Source of the DNA: CAWDVH01 sp963805705
GTDB taxonomy: Bacteria > Actinomycetota > Actinomycetes > Streptosporangiales > Streptosporangiaceae
Assembly (NCBI GenBank): GCA_963805705.1
Contig: CAWDVH010000001.1
Span: 620,001-684,000 of the forward strand
Reading direction: 5' to 3'
Length of the DNA: 64,000 bases
The notes below the pieces were generated by a model. That model saw only the letters and a list, made by a program, of their open reading frames with translations, was not told where the DNA came from and did no database searches. Positions within the stretch are counted from its first letter, which is position 1; the number at the start of each line of letters is the position of its first letter. Position numbers and translations under genes: made by a program. Shown here one piece after another: positions 49,842 to 57,960 of the stretch.

Positions 49842-49887
49842 CCTCGCCCGGCGGCAGCCTCGCCCGGCGGCAGCCTCGCCCGGCGGC
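49841..49887. repeat. 16-base tandem repeat, 3 copies
   Basis: The unit gcctcgcccggcggca is repeated at 49841, 49857 and 49873, the last copy one base short. It begins at the stop codon of the SDR gene and ends 15 bases before the next, convergent coding remnant. Confidence 0.8.
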
Positions 49888-49902
49888 GCGATCATGGGCC
49901 GG

Positions 49903-50200
49903 CTAGACCATCGCCATCAGGCAGCCGTCCCAGTACGCCGCCACCCTGGGCCGCCGGCGGCCGTGCAGCCCGATCTCGAGGACATCAGGAAGCAGCCCTC
50001 CCACGCTCCGGAACAGCACCTGTACCTCGCCCGTCAGCGCCGGGCTGAAGCCATACAACCCGTCCGGGGCCTCGGTCGCCGCATGCATCCAGGCCCGGCG
50101 CGCCCGAGCAGCACATCCTCGGGCGGGCGGCCCAGACCCACAGCCGGCCGCCGTGCTCGCGCACGAACGCGGCCGCATCGCTGCTGATGTCGATGAGCAC
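49903..50200 (-). pseudogene. small conserved actinobacterial protein ending YWDGC, frameshifted
   Basis: Starting at GTG 50200, one frame reads VLIDISSDAAAFVREHGGRLWVWAARPRM, then CCSGAP. One extra base (a G on this strand, near 50094-50098) breaks it, and the next frame continues MHAATEAPDGLYGFSPALTGEVQVLF, then LLPDVLEIGLHGRRRPRVAAYWDGCLMAMV to the stop at 49903. Together they give one protein of about 98 residues that I recall as a widespread actinobacterial hypothetical with conserved GGRLWVW, Cys-Cys and YWDGC elements. Function unknown. Confidence 0.6.
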
Positions 50201-50300
50201 GCCTTCACCATAAGTCCGCCCGCCCTGGCCAGCCACCCCCGCCAGCCAGCCTCGGCCAGCCAACACCGGGCCAGCGAGCACGACCGAAGGCAGGTACAAG

Positions 50301-51050
50301 CTAGCGGCGGAGCTTGCGCCAGAGGGGGCGGGGCACCAGGCGCAGGGCCACGGCCAGCCCGGCCAGGGAGCGGGGCACCCACACCGTGGCGCTGCCGCCG
50401 GCCAGCGCGGCGGCCACGGCGGCGCCGACCGCGGCCGGGGTGGTGGCCAGCGGCGCCGCTTCCATGCCCGCGGTCATCCGCCCGGTCACGAAGCCCGGCC
50501 GGACCAGCAGGACCCGCACGCCGGTGCCGTGCAGCGAATCGGCCAGCCCGCGGGCGAAGGCATCCAGGCCGGCCTTGGCCGCGCCGTAGACCAGGTTGAC
50601 CTTGCGGGGCCGGACCGCCGCGACCGAGGACAGCACGACGATGGTCCCGTGGCCCTGCGTCCGCATCCGTCCCGCCGCGGCCAGGACGGTCGTCACGTGG
50701 CTGGTGAAATTCGTCTCGACCAGCCGGCCCGCGGCCAGCGGATCACGTTCGAGCAGGTCCTGGGAGACGAGCACGCCGGCCGCCGAGATGACCAGGTCCA
50801 CCGGCCCGGCGGCGAACGCCTCGCCGATCAGTGCCGCATGGGTATCCAGGGCGACCGCGTCGTAGGGCAGCGTCCGGACGGCATAGGGCAGCTCCTTGGC
50901 GGCGGCCAGCATTCGCTGCTCATCGCGGCCCGCCAGGACCACCTCGGTGTCCGGCGGCGCGTCGAGCGCGGCCAGGATCGCCAGCCCGATCTCACTCGTC
51001 CCGCCGAGCAGCACGACCCGGGCGGGCCTGCCGGTTGCGTGGAACGTCAC
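50301..51050 (-). CDS. dprE2: decaprenylphosphoryl-D-2-keto-erythropentose reductase (DprE2)-like SDR
   Basis: A 249-residue SDR: RVVLLGGTSEIGLAILAAL (the GGTSEIG variant typical of DprE2), VISAAGVLVSQ, IVVLSSVAAVRPRKVNLVYGAAKAGLDAFARGL with Tyr and Lys, then VLLVRPGFVTGRMTAGM and a basic, hydrophobic end (LRLVPRPLWRKLRR). DprE2 completes epimerisation of decaprenyl-phosphoryl ribose to the arabinose donor for cell-wall arabinan. The next gene upstream encodes the phosphoribosyltransferase of the same pathway, which supports the call. The FAD-dependent partner DprE1 is not in the window. Confidence 0.85.
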   Translation of the reverse strand: MTFHATGRPARVVLLGGTSEIGLAILAALDAPPDTEVVLAGRDEQRMLAAAKELPYAVRTLPYDAVALDTHAALIGEAFAAGPVDLVISAAGVLVSQDLLERDPLAAGRLVETNFTSHVTTVLAAAGRMRTQGHGTIVVLSSVAAVRPRKVNLVYGAAKAGLDAFARGLADSLHGTGVRVLLVRPGFVTGRMTAGMEAAPLATTPAAVGAAVAAALAGGSATVWVPRSLAGLAVALRLVPRPLWRKLRR

Positions 51051-51070
51051 CGCAGCTCCCTCATCGAAAC

Positions 51071-52006
51071 CTAGAGGCCGGCCGCGAACAGCACCAGCCA
51101 GGCCAGCTCACAGCACACCATGGGCACATCCCGCGAGATGAGATCCTCAACCGGCTTGCTGGTCGCCCGTCCGGTCAGCCAGTCGAACCGCACCAGCGCG
51201 GCGGTCAGCGGAACGACGCTGGCCAGGTGCCAGACTCGCATCCAGGCATCCTGCTCGCCATGCGCCCAGAGAATATAGGCGATGACCATCACGATGGCCA
51301 CCACCCGCTGACCCAGGCGCAGCGCGGCCGGGGTGTACCAGCGCATCACCGGGCGGTGCCGGACGGCCTCGTCGCCCAGCACGCTCAGCTCGCTGAAGCG
51401 CTTGGCGGTCGCGACCATTAGGGCGCCGAGGCTGCACACCAGCAGGAACCAGCCGGATGGCGGCACATGAGTCGCGGCCGCGCCGCCCAGGGCCCGCAGC
51501 ACGAAGCCGGAGGCGACGAAGATCAGCTCCACGACGGGCACGTGCTTGAGCACCAGCGAGTAGGTCAGCGACAGGACCAGGTACGCGCCGGTCGCTATGG
51601 CCAGCTTCGGCTCGCGGATCCAGAAGCCGGCCGCCTCGGCCGCCAGGATGCAAAGAGCCGCGACGGCCAGTGCCTGCGTCTTGGTGATCTCGCCGGAGGC
51701 CACGCCGCGGAATCGCTTGTAGGGATGGCGCCGGTCCCGCTCAACGTCAGCGACGTCGTTGATGAAGTACACGGCGCTGGAGGCGGCGACGAACGCGGCC
51801 GCCGCGACCAGCGCGTAGGCAAAGCCGTCCTCCCGGCCGAGCGATGCCCCGGCTAGCGGCGCCGCGAAGACCAGCAGGTTCTTGGGCCATTGCTGCGGCC
51901 GGGCCGTCTTCACGACCGCGATGAGCCAGCGGACCGGGCCCGGCCGGGGGGCGGGCGCGTTGTCCGGCGCCGGGACCACGCCGGCCGACGGTGTGGTGCC
52001 CGTCAT
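51071..52006 (-). CDS. ubiA: decaprenyl-phosphate phosphoribosyltransferase (UbiA family)
   Basis: A 311-residue integral membrane prenyltransferase with about nine hydrophobic helices. It has KTARPQQWPKNLLVFAAPL and the first aspartate motif YFINDVADVERDRRHPYKR (NDxxDxxxD), as in Rv3806c-like enzymes, then VASGEITKTQALAVA and VATAKRFSELSVLG. It transfers 5-phosphoribose from PRPP to decaprenyl phosphate at the inner face of the membrane, the entry step to decaprenyl-phosphoryl arabinose. It overlaps the upstream glycosidase gene by 4 bases and lies 20 bases before dprE2. Confidence 0.9.
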   Translation of the reverse strand: MTGTTPSAGVVPAPDNAPAPRPGPVRWLIAVVKTARPQQWPKNLLVFAAPLAGASLGREDGFAYALVAAAAFVAASSAVYFINDVADVERDRRHPYKRFRGVASGEITKTQALAVAALCILAAEAAGFWIREPKLAIATGAYLVLSLTYSLVLKHVPVVELIFVASGFVLRALGGAAATHVPPSGWFLLVCSLGALMVATAKRFSELSVLGDEAVRHRPVMRWYTPAALRLGQRVVAIVMVIAYILWAHGEQDAWMRVWHLASVVPLTAALVRFDWLTGRATSKPVEDLISRDVPMVCCELAWLVLFAAGL

Positions 52007-53217
52007 CGGGCGAAGACTGCCGTGAAGTCGCGGTTAGAGATCGCGTAGTAACGGTCAGGTGACTGAATCTGGTTCGGCAGCAAGTTGACCGGAGTCGGAT
52101 CCGCCGGATGATGTTTCGGCAGGTAGTACATGAAGGACATCCAGTCCGGGTTGATGTCGAGCTGCATCGCCCTGACGCAGCCCGCCCGCTTGAGCAGCTC
52201 GGCGAGGGTTCGCACATCCAGCGCCGGGCCGTAGACGAAGATGAGCCTGCCATCACTGGTCACCCCGACGCCAGAGCGCCAGACGTAGTACCGGCCGCCG
52301 AGCGTCGCGCCCCAGCTGGCCTGCACATTGGAGTCCACGGAATCAGGAACGGCGCCGTGATCAACGATCAGCCGCAGGTTCTGCCGGACTCCCACCACCT
52401 GCGAGGTCATCCGCACATCATGTCCCCACGCCCCGACCGTGACCCGGCCATTGCGGTAGTAGACCAGCGAGGCCGCCCCCCTGACCAGGTGGCCGTCGCT
52501 CGTGCCGTTGAGATAAAAACCGCCTCCGGATGACGCGATCTTGAAGCCGCCGTTGAACGTGGCCAGCAGGTCTCTGCGCCGGCCGGGCGCGATCGTATCC
52601 GAGGCCTTCCAGTGGCCCGGACCCGGATCCTCCGCACCGGGGCGCAGGCTAAAGCGCAGCAGGCTCTCGTTCATGGAGACGATCCCGGCCACATACGAGG
52701 TATGCACCTTATCCGGGCGCAGGTCGGTGCCGAACATCGCCGGAGTGCCGTTGACCGTGCCGAGGACCCGCCAGACGCCCTCGTCGTGCAGCGGCCGGCC
52801 GGCCGGCGAGGTCAGCCGCGGCGGGATCGTCAGGGCCGACCCGATCAGGCCGGCCGGGCGAGGCCGGCCGGTCACGACATGACTGCCCTTACCGCGCGGG
52901 CCAGCCACGCGGGCGGTGACGGACGCGCGGTGCACGGCCGCCGCGCTGGGCCCGGTCAGCGCGAACGAGGGCTTCCCGCCGACCTTCGGCGGCTGATAGG
53001 AGATCCATTCCCCCAGGGTCACCAGCGGCCCGAGACGATGATCGCGGGCCCATTCGGCCAGTCGCGCTGAGGCAGGACCGCCGCCGGGCGCGGTGAGGGC
53101 GTGGCCCACCGACCAGCCGGTCACCAGGACCACCAGGGCCACGATGACCAGGATGGTCCTGCGCACTGGCCGGTGCGCACGCCGATGCTCACGCGGGGGC
53201 GCCGACACCGCTCGCAT
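52003..53217 (-). CDS. phosphodiester glycosidase (NAGPA domain) family protein
   Basis: A 404-residue exported protein: basic N-terminus, one membrane helix (TILVIVALVVLVTGWSVGHAL), then an extracytoplasmic domain. The C-terminal half has the NAGPA/DUF2233 features: LATFNGGFKIASSGGGFYLNG, VTVGAWGHDVRM, RQNLRLIVDHG, VTSDGRLIFVYGPALDVRTLAELLKRAGCVRAMQLDINPDW. Relatives cleave GlcNAc-phosphodiester bonds. As the first gene of the operon with UbiA and DprE2 it may act on a wall polymer or lipid-linked sugar. Start ATG 53217. Confidence 0.85.
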   Translation of the reverse strand: MRAVSAPPREHRRAHRPVRRTILVIVALVVLVTGWSVGHALTAPGGGPASARLAEWARDHRLGPLVTLGEWISYQPPKVGGKPSFALTGPSAAAVHRASVTARVAGPRGKGSHVVTGRPRPAGLIGSALTIPPRLTSPAGRPLHDEGVWRVLGTVNGTPAMFGTDLRPDKVHTSYVAGIVSMNESLLRFSLRPGAEDPGPGHWKASDTIAPGRRRDLLATFNGGFKIASSGGGFYLNGTSDGHLVRGAASLVYYRNGRVTVGAWGHDVRMTSQVVGVRQNLRLIVDHGAVPDSVDSNVQASWGATLGGRYYVWRSGVGVTSDGRLIFVYGPALDVRTLAELLKRAGCVRAMQLDINPDWMSFMYYLPKHHPADPTPVNLLPNQIQSPDRYYAISNRDFTAVFAR

Positions 53218-53684
53218 TCCTCCTTACTCCGTACTCTGCCTTGCTCCGCACTCCGGGCCGGTAACCGGGAAACGCCACCGGCAGCACGGCGATCCTGGCG
53301 ACCCGGCTGACTTCCGCAGGCCGAGGGCCTCCTGGCCGGCCTGCCCGCACGCCAGCCGCACGGGCCGGCGGGCGGGAAAGCTCAGGTCATGGACCTGCCG
53401 GTGCAGCATGCACCCGGTATCGCGCAGCAGGCGCCACGGCGGCGGGCAGCCTGGGGACTGGCAGTCACCAGCGGCAGGTCGTTTGGCATGAATGTTGAGC
53501 TTTCCCAGTCGGTGCACATCATGCGCTGATCACTCAATGTCCGGGTTAATGCCTACTGTAAGCGCCGCGGCAACCTGATGAATCCGTGCGCGGCTGTCTT
53601 TACCCGCTCCCTCTTACGACGTAAACCAGGCGGGATCGGTTGAATATCCGCCCGTAGTTCTCCAGAAAATCAGCTACCCGCGGC
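53218..53684. other. 467-base gene-free stretch with AT-richer core
   Basis: No supported gene. 53480-53680 is clearly lower in GC than the rest of the window (for example the tracts around 53490-53560 and 53585-53665) and probably holds the promoter of the glycosidase/UbiA/DprE2 operon at its left end and the 3' end of the alcohol dehydrogenase transcript at its right. A minus-strand open frame at 53224-53517 has no ribosome site or family-like sequence. Confidence 0.5.
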
Positions 53685-54723
53685 CTAGCGAGGGCGCTCG
53701 CCCGGCCGGATGACCGTCACGCCGGGGACGCTGGCGGTACTCATGGCCGCCAGCGCGCCGGGCACGTCGTCCAGGCCGATCACCCTGGTCACCAGCTCAT
53801 CCGGCCGTACCGACCCGGAGCCGACCGCCGCCAGCATCTCGGGATAGCCGTGGGCCGCCATGCCGTGACTGCCCAGCCACTGCAGCTCCCGCCCGATGAG
53901 CGTGGACATGTCGAGGCTGACCCCGCCGGGCAGCAGCCCGACCTGCACGTGACGGCCATGCGGCCGCAGGGAGCGCAGCGCCGACTGCGCGACCTGGGCC
54001 GAGCCGATGGCGTCGATGCTCAGGCTGGCGCCCCCGCCGGTAACCTCCCTGATCCGCTGCTCGAGGCCGGGACCCGAGGTCAGCGTCTGGGCGGCTCCGT
54101 GCCGGGCGGCCAGCTCGAGCGCGGCCGGGCTGATGTCAACCGCGACGACCATGGCCCCGGAGGCTGCGGCGATCATGATGGCGGACAGCCCGACGCCGCC
54201 GCAGCCGAAGACCGCCGCCCACTCCCCCGCCCGGACCCGGCCGACCTGCCGGACGGCGCGGTAGGCGGTCGCGAACCGGCAGCCCAGGCTGGCGGCCCCG
54301 TCGAAGCTCAGGCCGTCCGGCAGCGCGACCAGATTCACCCTGGCGCGCGGGATGGCCACGTACTCGGCGAAGGATCCCCAGTAGGTGAACCCCGGCTGTT
54401 CCTGGTTCAGGCACACCTGGTGGTGGCCGTCCAGGCACTGAGGGCAGGTGCCGCAGGCGCACACAAACGGAACCGTGACGCGGTCTCCCGCCGACCAGCC
54501 GGTGACGTCCCGGCCGATCGCCGCGATCGTGCCGGCGATCTCATGCCCCGGCACGTGCGGCAGGGCGATATCCGGGTCATGACCCTGCCAGCCGTGCCAG
54601 TCGCTGCGGCACAGCCCGGTCGCCTCCACGTGCAGCACCGCGCCGTGGTCGGCCACCACCGGGTCAGGGACCTCGGCCACGGCCTGGCCGGACCCCGAAC
54701 TGCTCCACCAGGACCGCGCGCAT
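53685..54723 (-). CDS. zinc-dependent medium-chain alcohol dehydrogenase, N-terminus out of frame
   Basis: A medium-chain dehydrogenase. Catalytic zinc ligands are in ATGLCRSDWHGW and LPHVPGHEIAGTI; the structural zinc Cys set is CACGTCPQCLDGHHQVC; the cofactor motif is AAVFGCGGVGLSAIMIA. It oxidises an alcohol with NAD(P). The expected start MRAVLVEQFGVRP is encoded from ATG 54723, but one extra base near 54683-54686 puts it out of frame with AVAEVPDPVVADHGAVLHVEA. As written the intact frame opens at ATG 54730 with an unrelated N-terminus (MSSCARSWWSSSG). Probably a frameshift, though translation from 54730 could still make most of the enzyme. Confidence 0.82.
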
Positions 54724-54848
54724 GAGGACATCCTGCCGGGCCGCGTCGGCGAAGGCAGTATCGCCAGCCGGCCGGGGGCCCGCATGCGACGATGCGAGGA
54801 TCACGGGCGCCGGCGGGAAGCGCGCGCCCTCGGCAGGAGGAGAACCAA

Positions 54849-55283
54849 GTGGCAGGACAGATCTCGACCGGCGCCATTCATCATCTTCGGCTGACGGTCA
54901 CCGACCTGGCCAGGAGCCGGGAGTTCTACACCAGCCTGCTCGGATTCGATGTCGCGGTCGAGTCGCCGCCCGCGGACGACCCGTCGGCCGAGGCGGTGAG
55001 CAAGATCCTGTTCGGCGGGATCGTCATGGCCAGGGGCAACCTGCTGATGGGGCTGCGGCCGGTGGCGCAGGCCAGCGACCGTTTCGACGAGGACCGGGTC
55101 GGCCTCGACCACCTCAGCTTCAGCGTGCCCAGCCGCGACGATCTCGATCAGGCCCTGCGCCTCTTCGATGAGCAGGGCGTGCCGCACGGCGAGATTACCG
55201 GCCTGCCCGCGTTCGGCATCTATGTCCTGCCCTTCCGGGACCCCGACAACCTGCAGCTGGAACTGACCGCCCCGATGGCCTGA
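54849..55283 (+). CDS. VOC family protein (glyoxalase-like)
   Basis: GTG 54849 is fixed by AGGAGGA 7 bases upstream. The 144-residue single-domain product shows GAIHHLRLTVTDLARSREFYTSLLGFDV with metal-type His, DRVGLDHLSFSVPSRDDLDQALRLFDEQG and FRDPDNLQLELTAP with the C-terminal Glu. This fits glyoxalase or dioxygenase-type VOC enzymes; the reaction is unknown. It is divergent from the alcohol dehydrogenase with 125 bases between the starts. Confidence 0.85.
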   Translation: MAGQISTGAIHHLRLTVTDLARSREFYTSLLGFDVAVESPPADDPSAEAVSKILFGGIVMARGNLLMGLRPVAQASDRFDEDRVGLDHLSFSVPSRDDLDQALRLFDEQGVPHGEITGLPAFGIYVLPFRDPDNLQLELTAPMA

Positions 55284-55320
55284 TCACGCCTGGCCGGCCT
55301 GCGCGGACAGCGCCAGGGCG

Positions 55321-56127
55321 CTACCCGGCCGGCGGGGCTAGCGCGACCGCGGCCTCGCCGGTCGGCATCAGGAAGGTGAAGCTCTCCTGCAGGTAGAGCC
55401 GGACGCTGCGGTCGGTGTGGCTGAGGTACCCGATCGAGGCGTCCTGGCCCAGGTGCAGGTCAAAGTCGCCGCCGCGGGTGGTCAGGACGAAGGCCCCGGC
55501 GATGGCGGGGGCCCATATGATCTCGCCGCCGAGGATCCGCCGGATGTGCTCAAGCACCGGGTAGCCGTGGTCGCTGGTCTCGCTGACCGCGGTGTAGGCA
55601 TCCGCGCTCAGCACCGCCGAGTAGGGCCCGTTGACGCCGGCTACCCGCAGCTCGCTCAGCGCCTCGGCGATCACGCCGGGGTAGTCCCGCACGTCGGCCG
55701 GCAGCGTCATCGGCGGGTTGGTTGACCCGTGCCTGACGCCGGCGATGCCCGCCGCCTGGTAGCCCTCGAAGATGGCCCGGTCCTCGGCGAAGGCGATCTG
55801 CCGGGCCGCGTCCTTGACGGGCTGCCAGTCGGCGTCCTGCGCACCGCGCTCGACGTCGTCGATCCCCCGCCGGTCCAGCTCGAACGCAGCGCGCAGCTCC
55901 ACCACCGCGGCCACCTCGCGCAGCCGGGCGGCCACGCCATCATGCGGCGGCTCGACGTCGCGCAGGTGACCGGTCGCCACGGCGGCGAACGTCGCGCCGG
56001 CCGGCCCGTGCACGTCCACGACGCGCAGGCCGGCCAGGTGGCGCTTGAACGTGCGCGCCGCTTCCTCCTCGATCTGGCCCCAGGCCGAGTCCGAGATCGG
56101 CGCGAGCTCGCGGTGCAGGTTATTCAT
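55321..56127 (-). CDS. encapsulin nanocompartment shell protein, family 1
   Basis: A 268-residue HK97-fold protein: MNNLHRELAPISDSAWGQIEEEAARTFKRHLAGLRVVDV with the N-terminal helix that binds cargo peptides, FELDRRGIDDVERGAQD (E-loop region), AEDRAIFEGY, the P-domain, and the C-terminal YLQESFTFLMPTGEAAVAL. Family 1 shells of this length usually form T=1 particles of 60 subunits. ATG 56127 overlaps the DyP peroxidase gene end by 8 bases, so the shell and its cargo are made together. Once called bacteriocin CFP29/linocin in databases. Confidence 0.95.
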   Translation of the reverse strand: MNNLHRELAPISDSAWGQIEEEAARTFKRHLAGLRVVDVHGPAGATFAAVATGHLRDVEPPHDGVAARLREVAAVVELRAAFELDRRGIDDVERGAQDADWQPVKDAARQIAFAEDRAIFEGYQAAGIAGVRHGSTNPPMTLPADVRDYPGVIAEALSELRVAGVNGPYSAVLSADAYTAVSETSDHGYPVLEHIRRILGGEIIWAPAIAGAFVLTTRGGDFDLHLGQDASIGYLSHTDRSVRLYLQESFTFLMPTGEAAVALAPPAG

Positions 56128-57199
56128 TCTGGGAAACTCCTCGCAGGCTGCCAATGTCAAGCGATCCGTCGCCGCCAGGCCGGGCGGCAGGCGCAGGCAT
56201 ACCGGGCCCGGGCCCGGCGGGGGCGGACCGGGCCGTATCGGGCATCTCGTCCGCCAGGCCCTCGAGCAAGGACAGCGGCGGAACGAAAAACAGGGCGCCC
56301 GTCACCGCCGTGCTGAAATCGAGCAGGCGGTCATAATTTCCTGGCGGGCGGCCGATGAACATGTTCTCCAGCATCTGCTCGATGACGCCCGGCGAGCGGG
56401 CATAGCCGATGAAGTAGGTACCGTACTCGCCGCCCGAGATGCTCCCGAAGGGCATGTTGTCACGCAGAATCTGGACCTCGCGGCCGTCTTCGACGATGGT
56501 CGTCAGCGCATTGTGCGCCGACGTCGGCTTCACCGCGTCATCGAGCTCGATGTCGGCCAGCTTCGTCCGGCCCATGATCCGCTCTTGGTCCTCGGTCGGC
56601 AGCGCGTTCCAGCCGGCCATGTCGTGCAGGTACTTCTGCACGATCACGTAGCTGCCGCCGGCGAACGCGGGATCCTCCGGTCCGATGATCACCGCCTCGG
56701 CGACCTCGGCGCCGACCGGGTTCTCCGTGCCGTCCACGAAGCCGAGCAGGTCACGCTCGTCGAAGTAACGGAAGCCATGCACCTCATCGACGGGCGTGAC
56801 CGCGTCGGCCAGCCGGGCCGCGATCTGCGTCGCCAGCTCGAAGCACAGGTCCATGCGGGTGGCCCTGATGTGGAAGAGGATGTCGCCCGGCGTGGCGACC
56901 GCGTGGCGCGGGCCGGAGCGGATCTCGCGAAACGAATGCAGGCCGGCCGGCCGCGGCGGCCCGGCGAGCCGGTCCCAGGCCCGCGGCCCGAATCCGGCCA
57001 CGCACGACAGCCGTCCCTCAAGATCGCGGAACCCGACCGCGCGCAGCAGCCCGCCCAGGTCGCCGCAGAGCCCGCGCACGGCGGCGAGGCTCTGGTCATC
57101 TGGATTCACCGTCACGACCAGGAAGATCGCGGCGCCCGTCAGCGAGGCCGCCACCGCCTGCGGCACGGGATCCGGGACCCCGGCCGCGTTCGTGGTCAT
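56120..57199 (-). CDS. DyP-type heme peroxidase, encapsulin cargo
   Basis: A 359-residue dye-decolourising peroxidase. It has the distal GFVDGTENP motif (GxxDG), proximal His region in VKPTSAHNALT, the catalytic Arg in QILRDNMPFG and the C-terminal FVPPLSLLEGLADE. After a Pro/Gly/Ala linker the last residues carry GDGSLDIGSLRG, the targeting peptide that loads DyP into family 1 encapsulins. It uses hydrogen peroxide to oxidise dyes or phenolics within the shell. First gene of the two-gene operon, with the encapsulin gene overlapping by 8 bases. Confidence 0.95.
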   Translation of the reverse strand: MTTNAAGVPDPVPQAVAASLTGAAIFLVVTVNPDDQSLAAVRGLCGDLGGLLRAVGFRDLEGRLSCVAGFGPRAWDRLAGPPRPAGLHSFREIRSGPRHAVATPGDILFHIRATRMDLCFELATQIAARLADAVTPVDEVHGFRYFDERDLLGFVDGTENPVGAEVAEAVIIGPEDPAFAGGSYVIVQKYLHDMAGWNALPTEDQERIMGRTKLADIELDDAVKPTSAHNALTTIVEDGREVQILRDNMPFGSISGGEYGTYFIGYARSPGVIEQMLENMFIGRPPGNYDRLLDFSTAVTGALFFVPPLSLLEGLADEMPDTARSAPAGPGPGMPAPAARPGGDGSLDIGSLRGVSQNE

Positions 57200-57360
57200 C
57201 TACGGCTACTCCGCCATGTCGGCCGCCCGGCACGCGCTCCTGCCCGCCAGCGCGGTGGCGCCAGGCTAACAGAGGCTTGCCAGACGCATTCAGGTACTGC
57301 TGTGATCAGAGGGATACACCCGACCGGACCGACCGGACCGCCGACTGAGGGGGCGCCGTA

Positions 57361-57960
57361 ATGGGCATTGTCTCGCCCGGGTTCAAGGGCCGCCGCCGGT
57401 CAGCGAGGCAGGACCTGCCGCCTGGCCAGTACCTGGTGCACGACTTCCCTGTCCTGTCGGCCGGCCCGACGCCGCGGGGCGGGCTGAACGGGTGGGAGTT
57501 CCGGATCACGACTGAGACCGGGCAGGTGCACTCCTGGGACTGGGCGGCGTTCCAGGCCCTGCCGGCCGAGGACATCACCGTTGACCTGCATTGCGTGACG
57601 AAATGGTCGAAGCTGCGGACGGCCTGGCGCGGCGTGTCCCTGGATACGCTGATGGACGGCGTGACGACCAGCGCCGGGTTCGCCGTGGCCAGGGCGGTCG
57701 GTGACTACACCACGAACCTGCCGCTGGCCGACCTGCTGGATGGCCAGGCCTGGATCGCGTTCCGCTACGACGGCGCTGATCTGACGCCGGAGCACGGCGG
57801 GCCCGCGCGGCTGCTGGTCCCGCATCTGTACCTGTGGAAGTCGGCCAAGTGGGTCCGCGGCATCGAGCTGCTTGACCATGACGAGCCGGGCTTCTGGGAG
57901 AGTCTGGGGTACCACAACTACGGAGATCCATGGCGCGAGCAGCGGTACTGGGGCGACTGA
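57361..57960 (+). CDS. sulfite-oxidase-like molybdopterin oxidoreductase
   Basis: A 199-residue single-domain molybdopterin protein (oxidoreductase molybdopterin-binding family, YedY/MsrP-like). The molybdenum ligand Cys is in VDLHCVTKWSKLRTAWRGVSLDTL; then YTTNLPLADLLDGQAWIAFRYDG, HGGPARLLVPHLYLWKSAKWVRGIELL and a short end (YHNYGDPWREQRYWGD). No Tat leader, so cytoplasmic. The next gene, a flavin reductase, overlaps by 31 bases, suggesting that the pair works as a two-component redox enzyme. A GAGGGGG site precedes the ATG. Substrate unknown. Confidence 0.9.
   Translation: MGIVSPGFKGRRRSARQDLPPGQYLVHDFPVLSAGPTPRGGLNGWEFRITTETGQVHSWDWAAFQALPAEDITVDLHCVTKWSKLRTAWRGVSLDTLMDGVTTSAGFAVARAVGDYTTNLPLADLLDGQAWIAFRYDGADLTPEHGGPARLLVPHLYLWKSAKWVRGIELLDHDEPGFWESLGYHNYGDPWREQRYWGD

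Noticed and set aside
53224..53517. 97-codon minus-strand frame in the gap before the glycosidase gene
   Set aside because: No ribosome site and no family-like sequence; left as noncoding.
56045..57361. 438-codon plus-strand frame opposite the DyP peroxidase
   Set aside because: Antisense shadow of an unambiguous DyP gene with cargo peptide.
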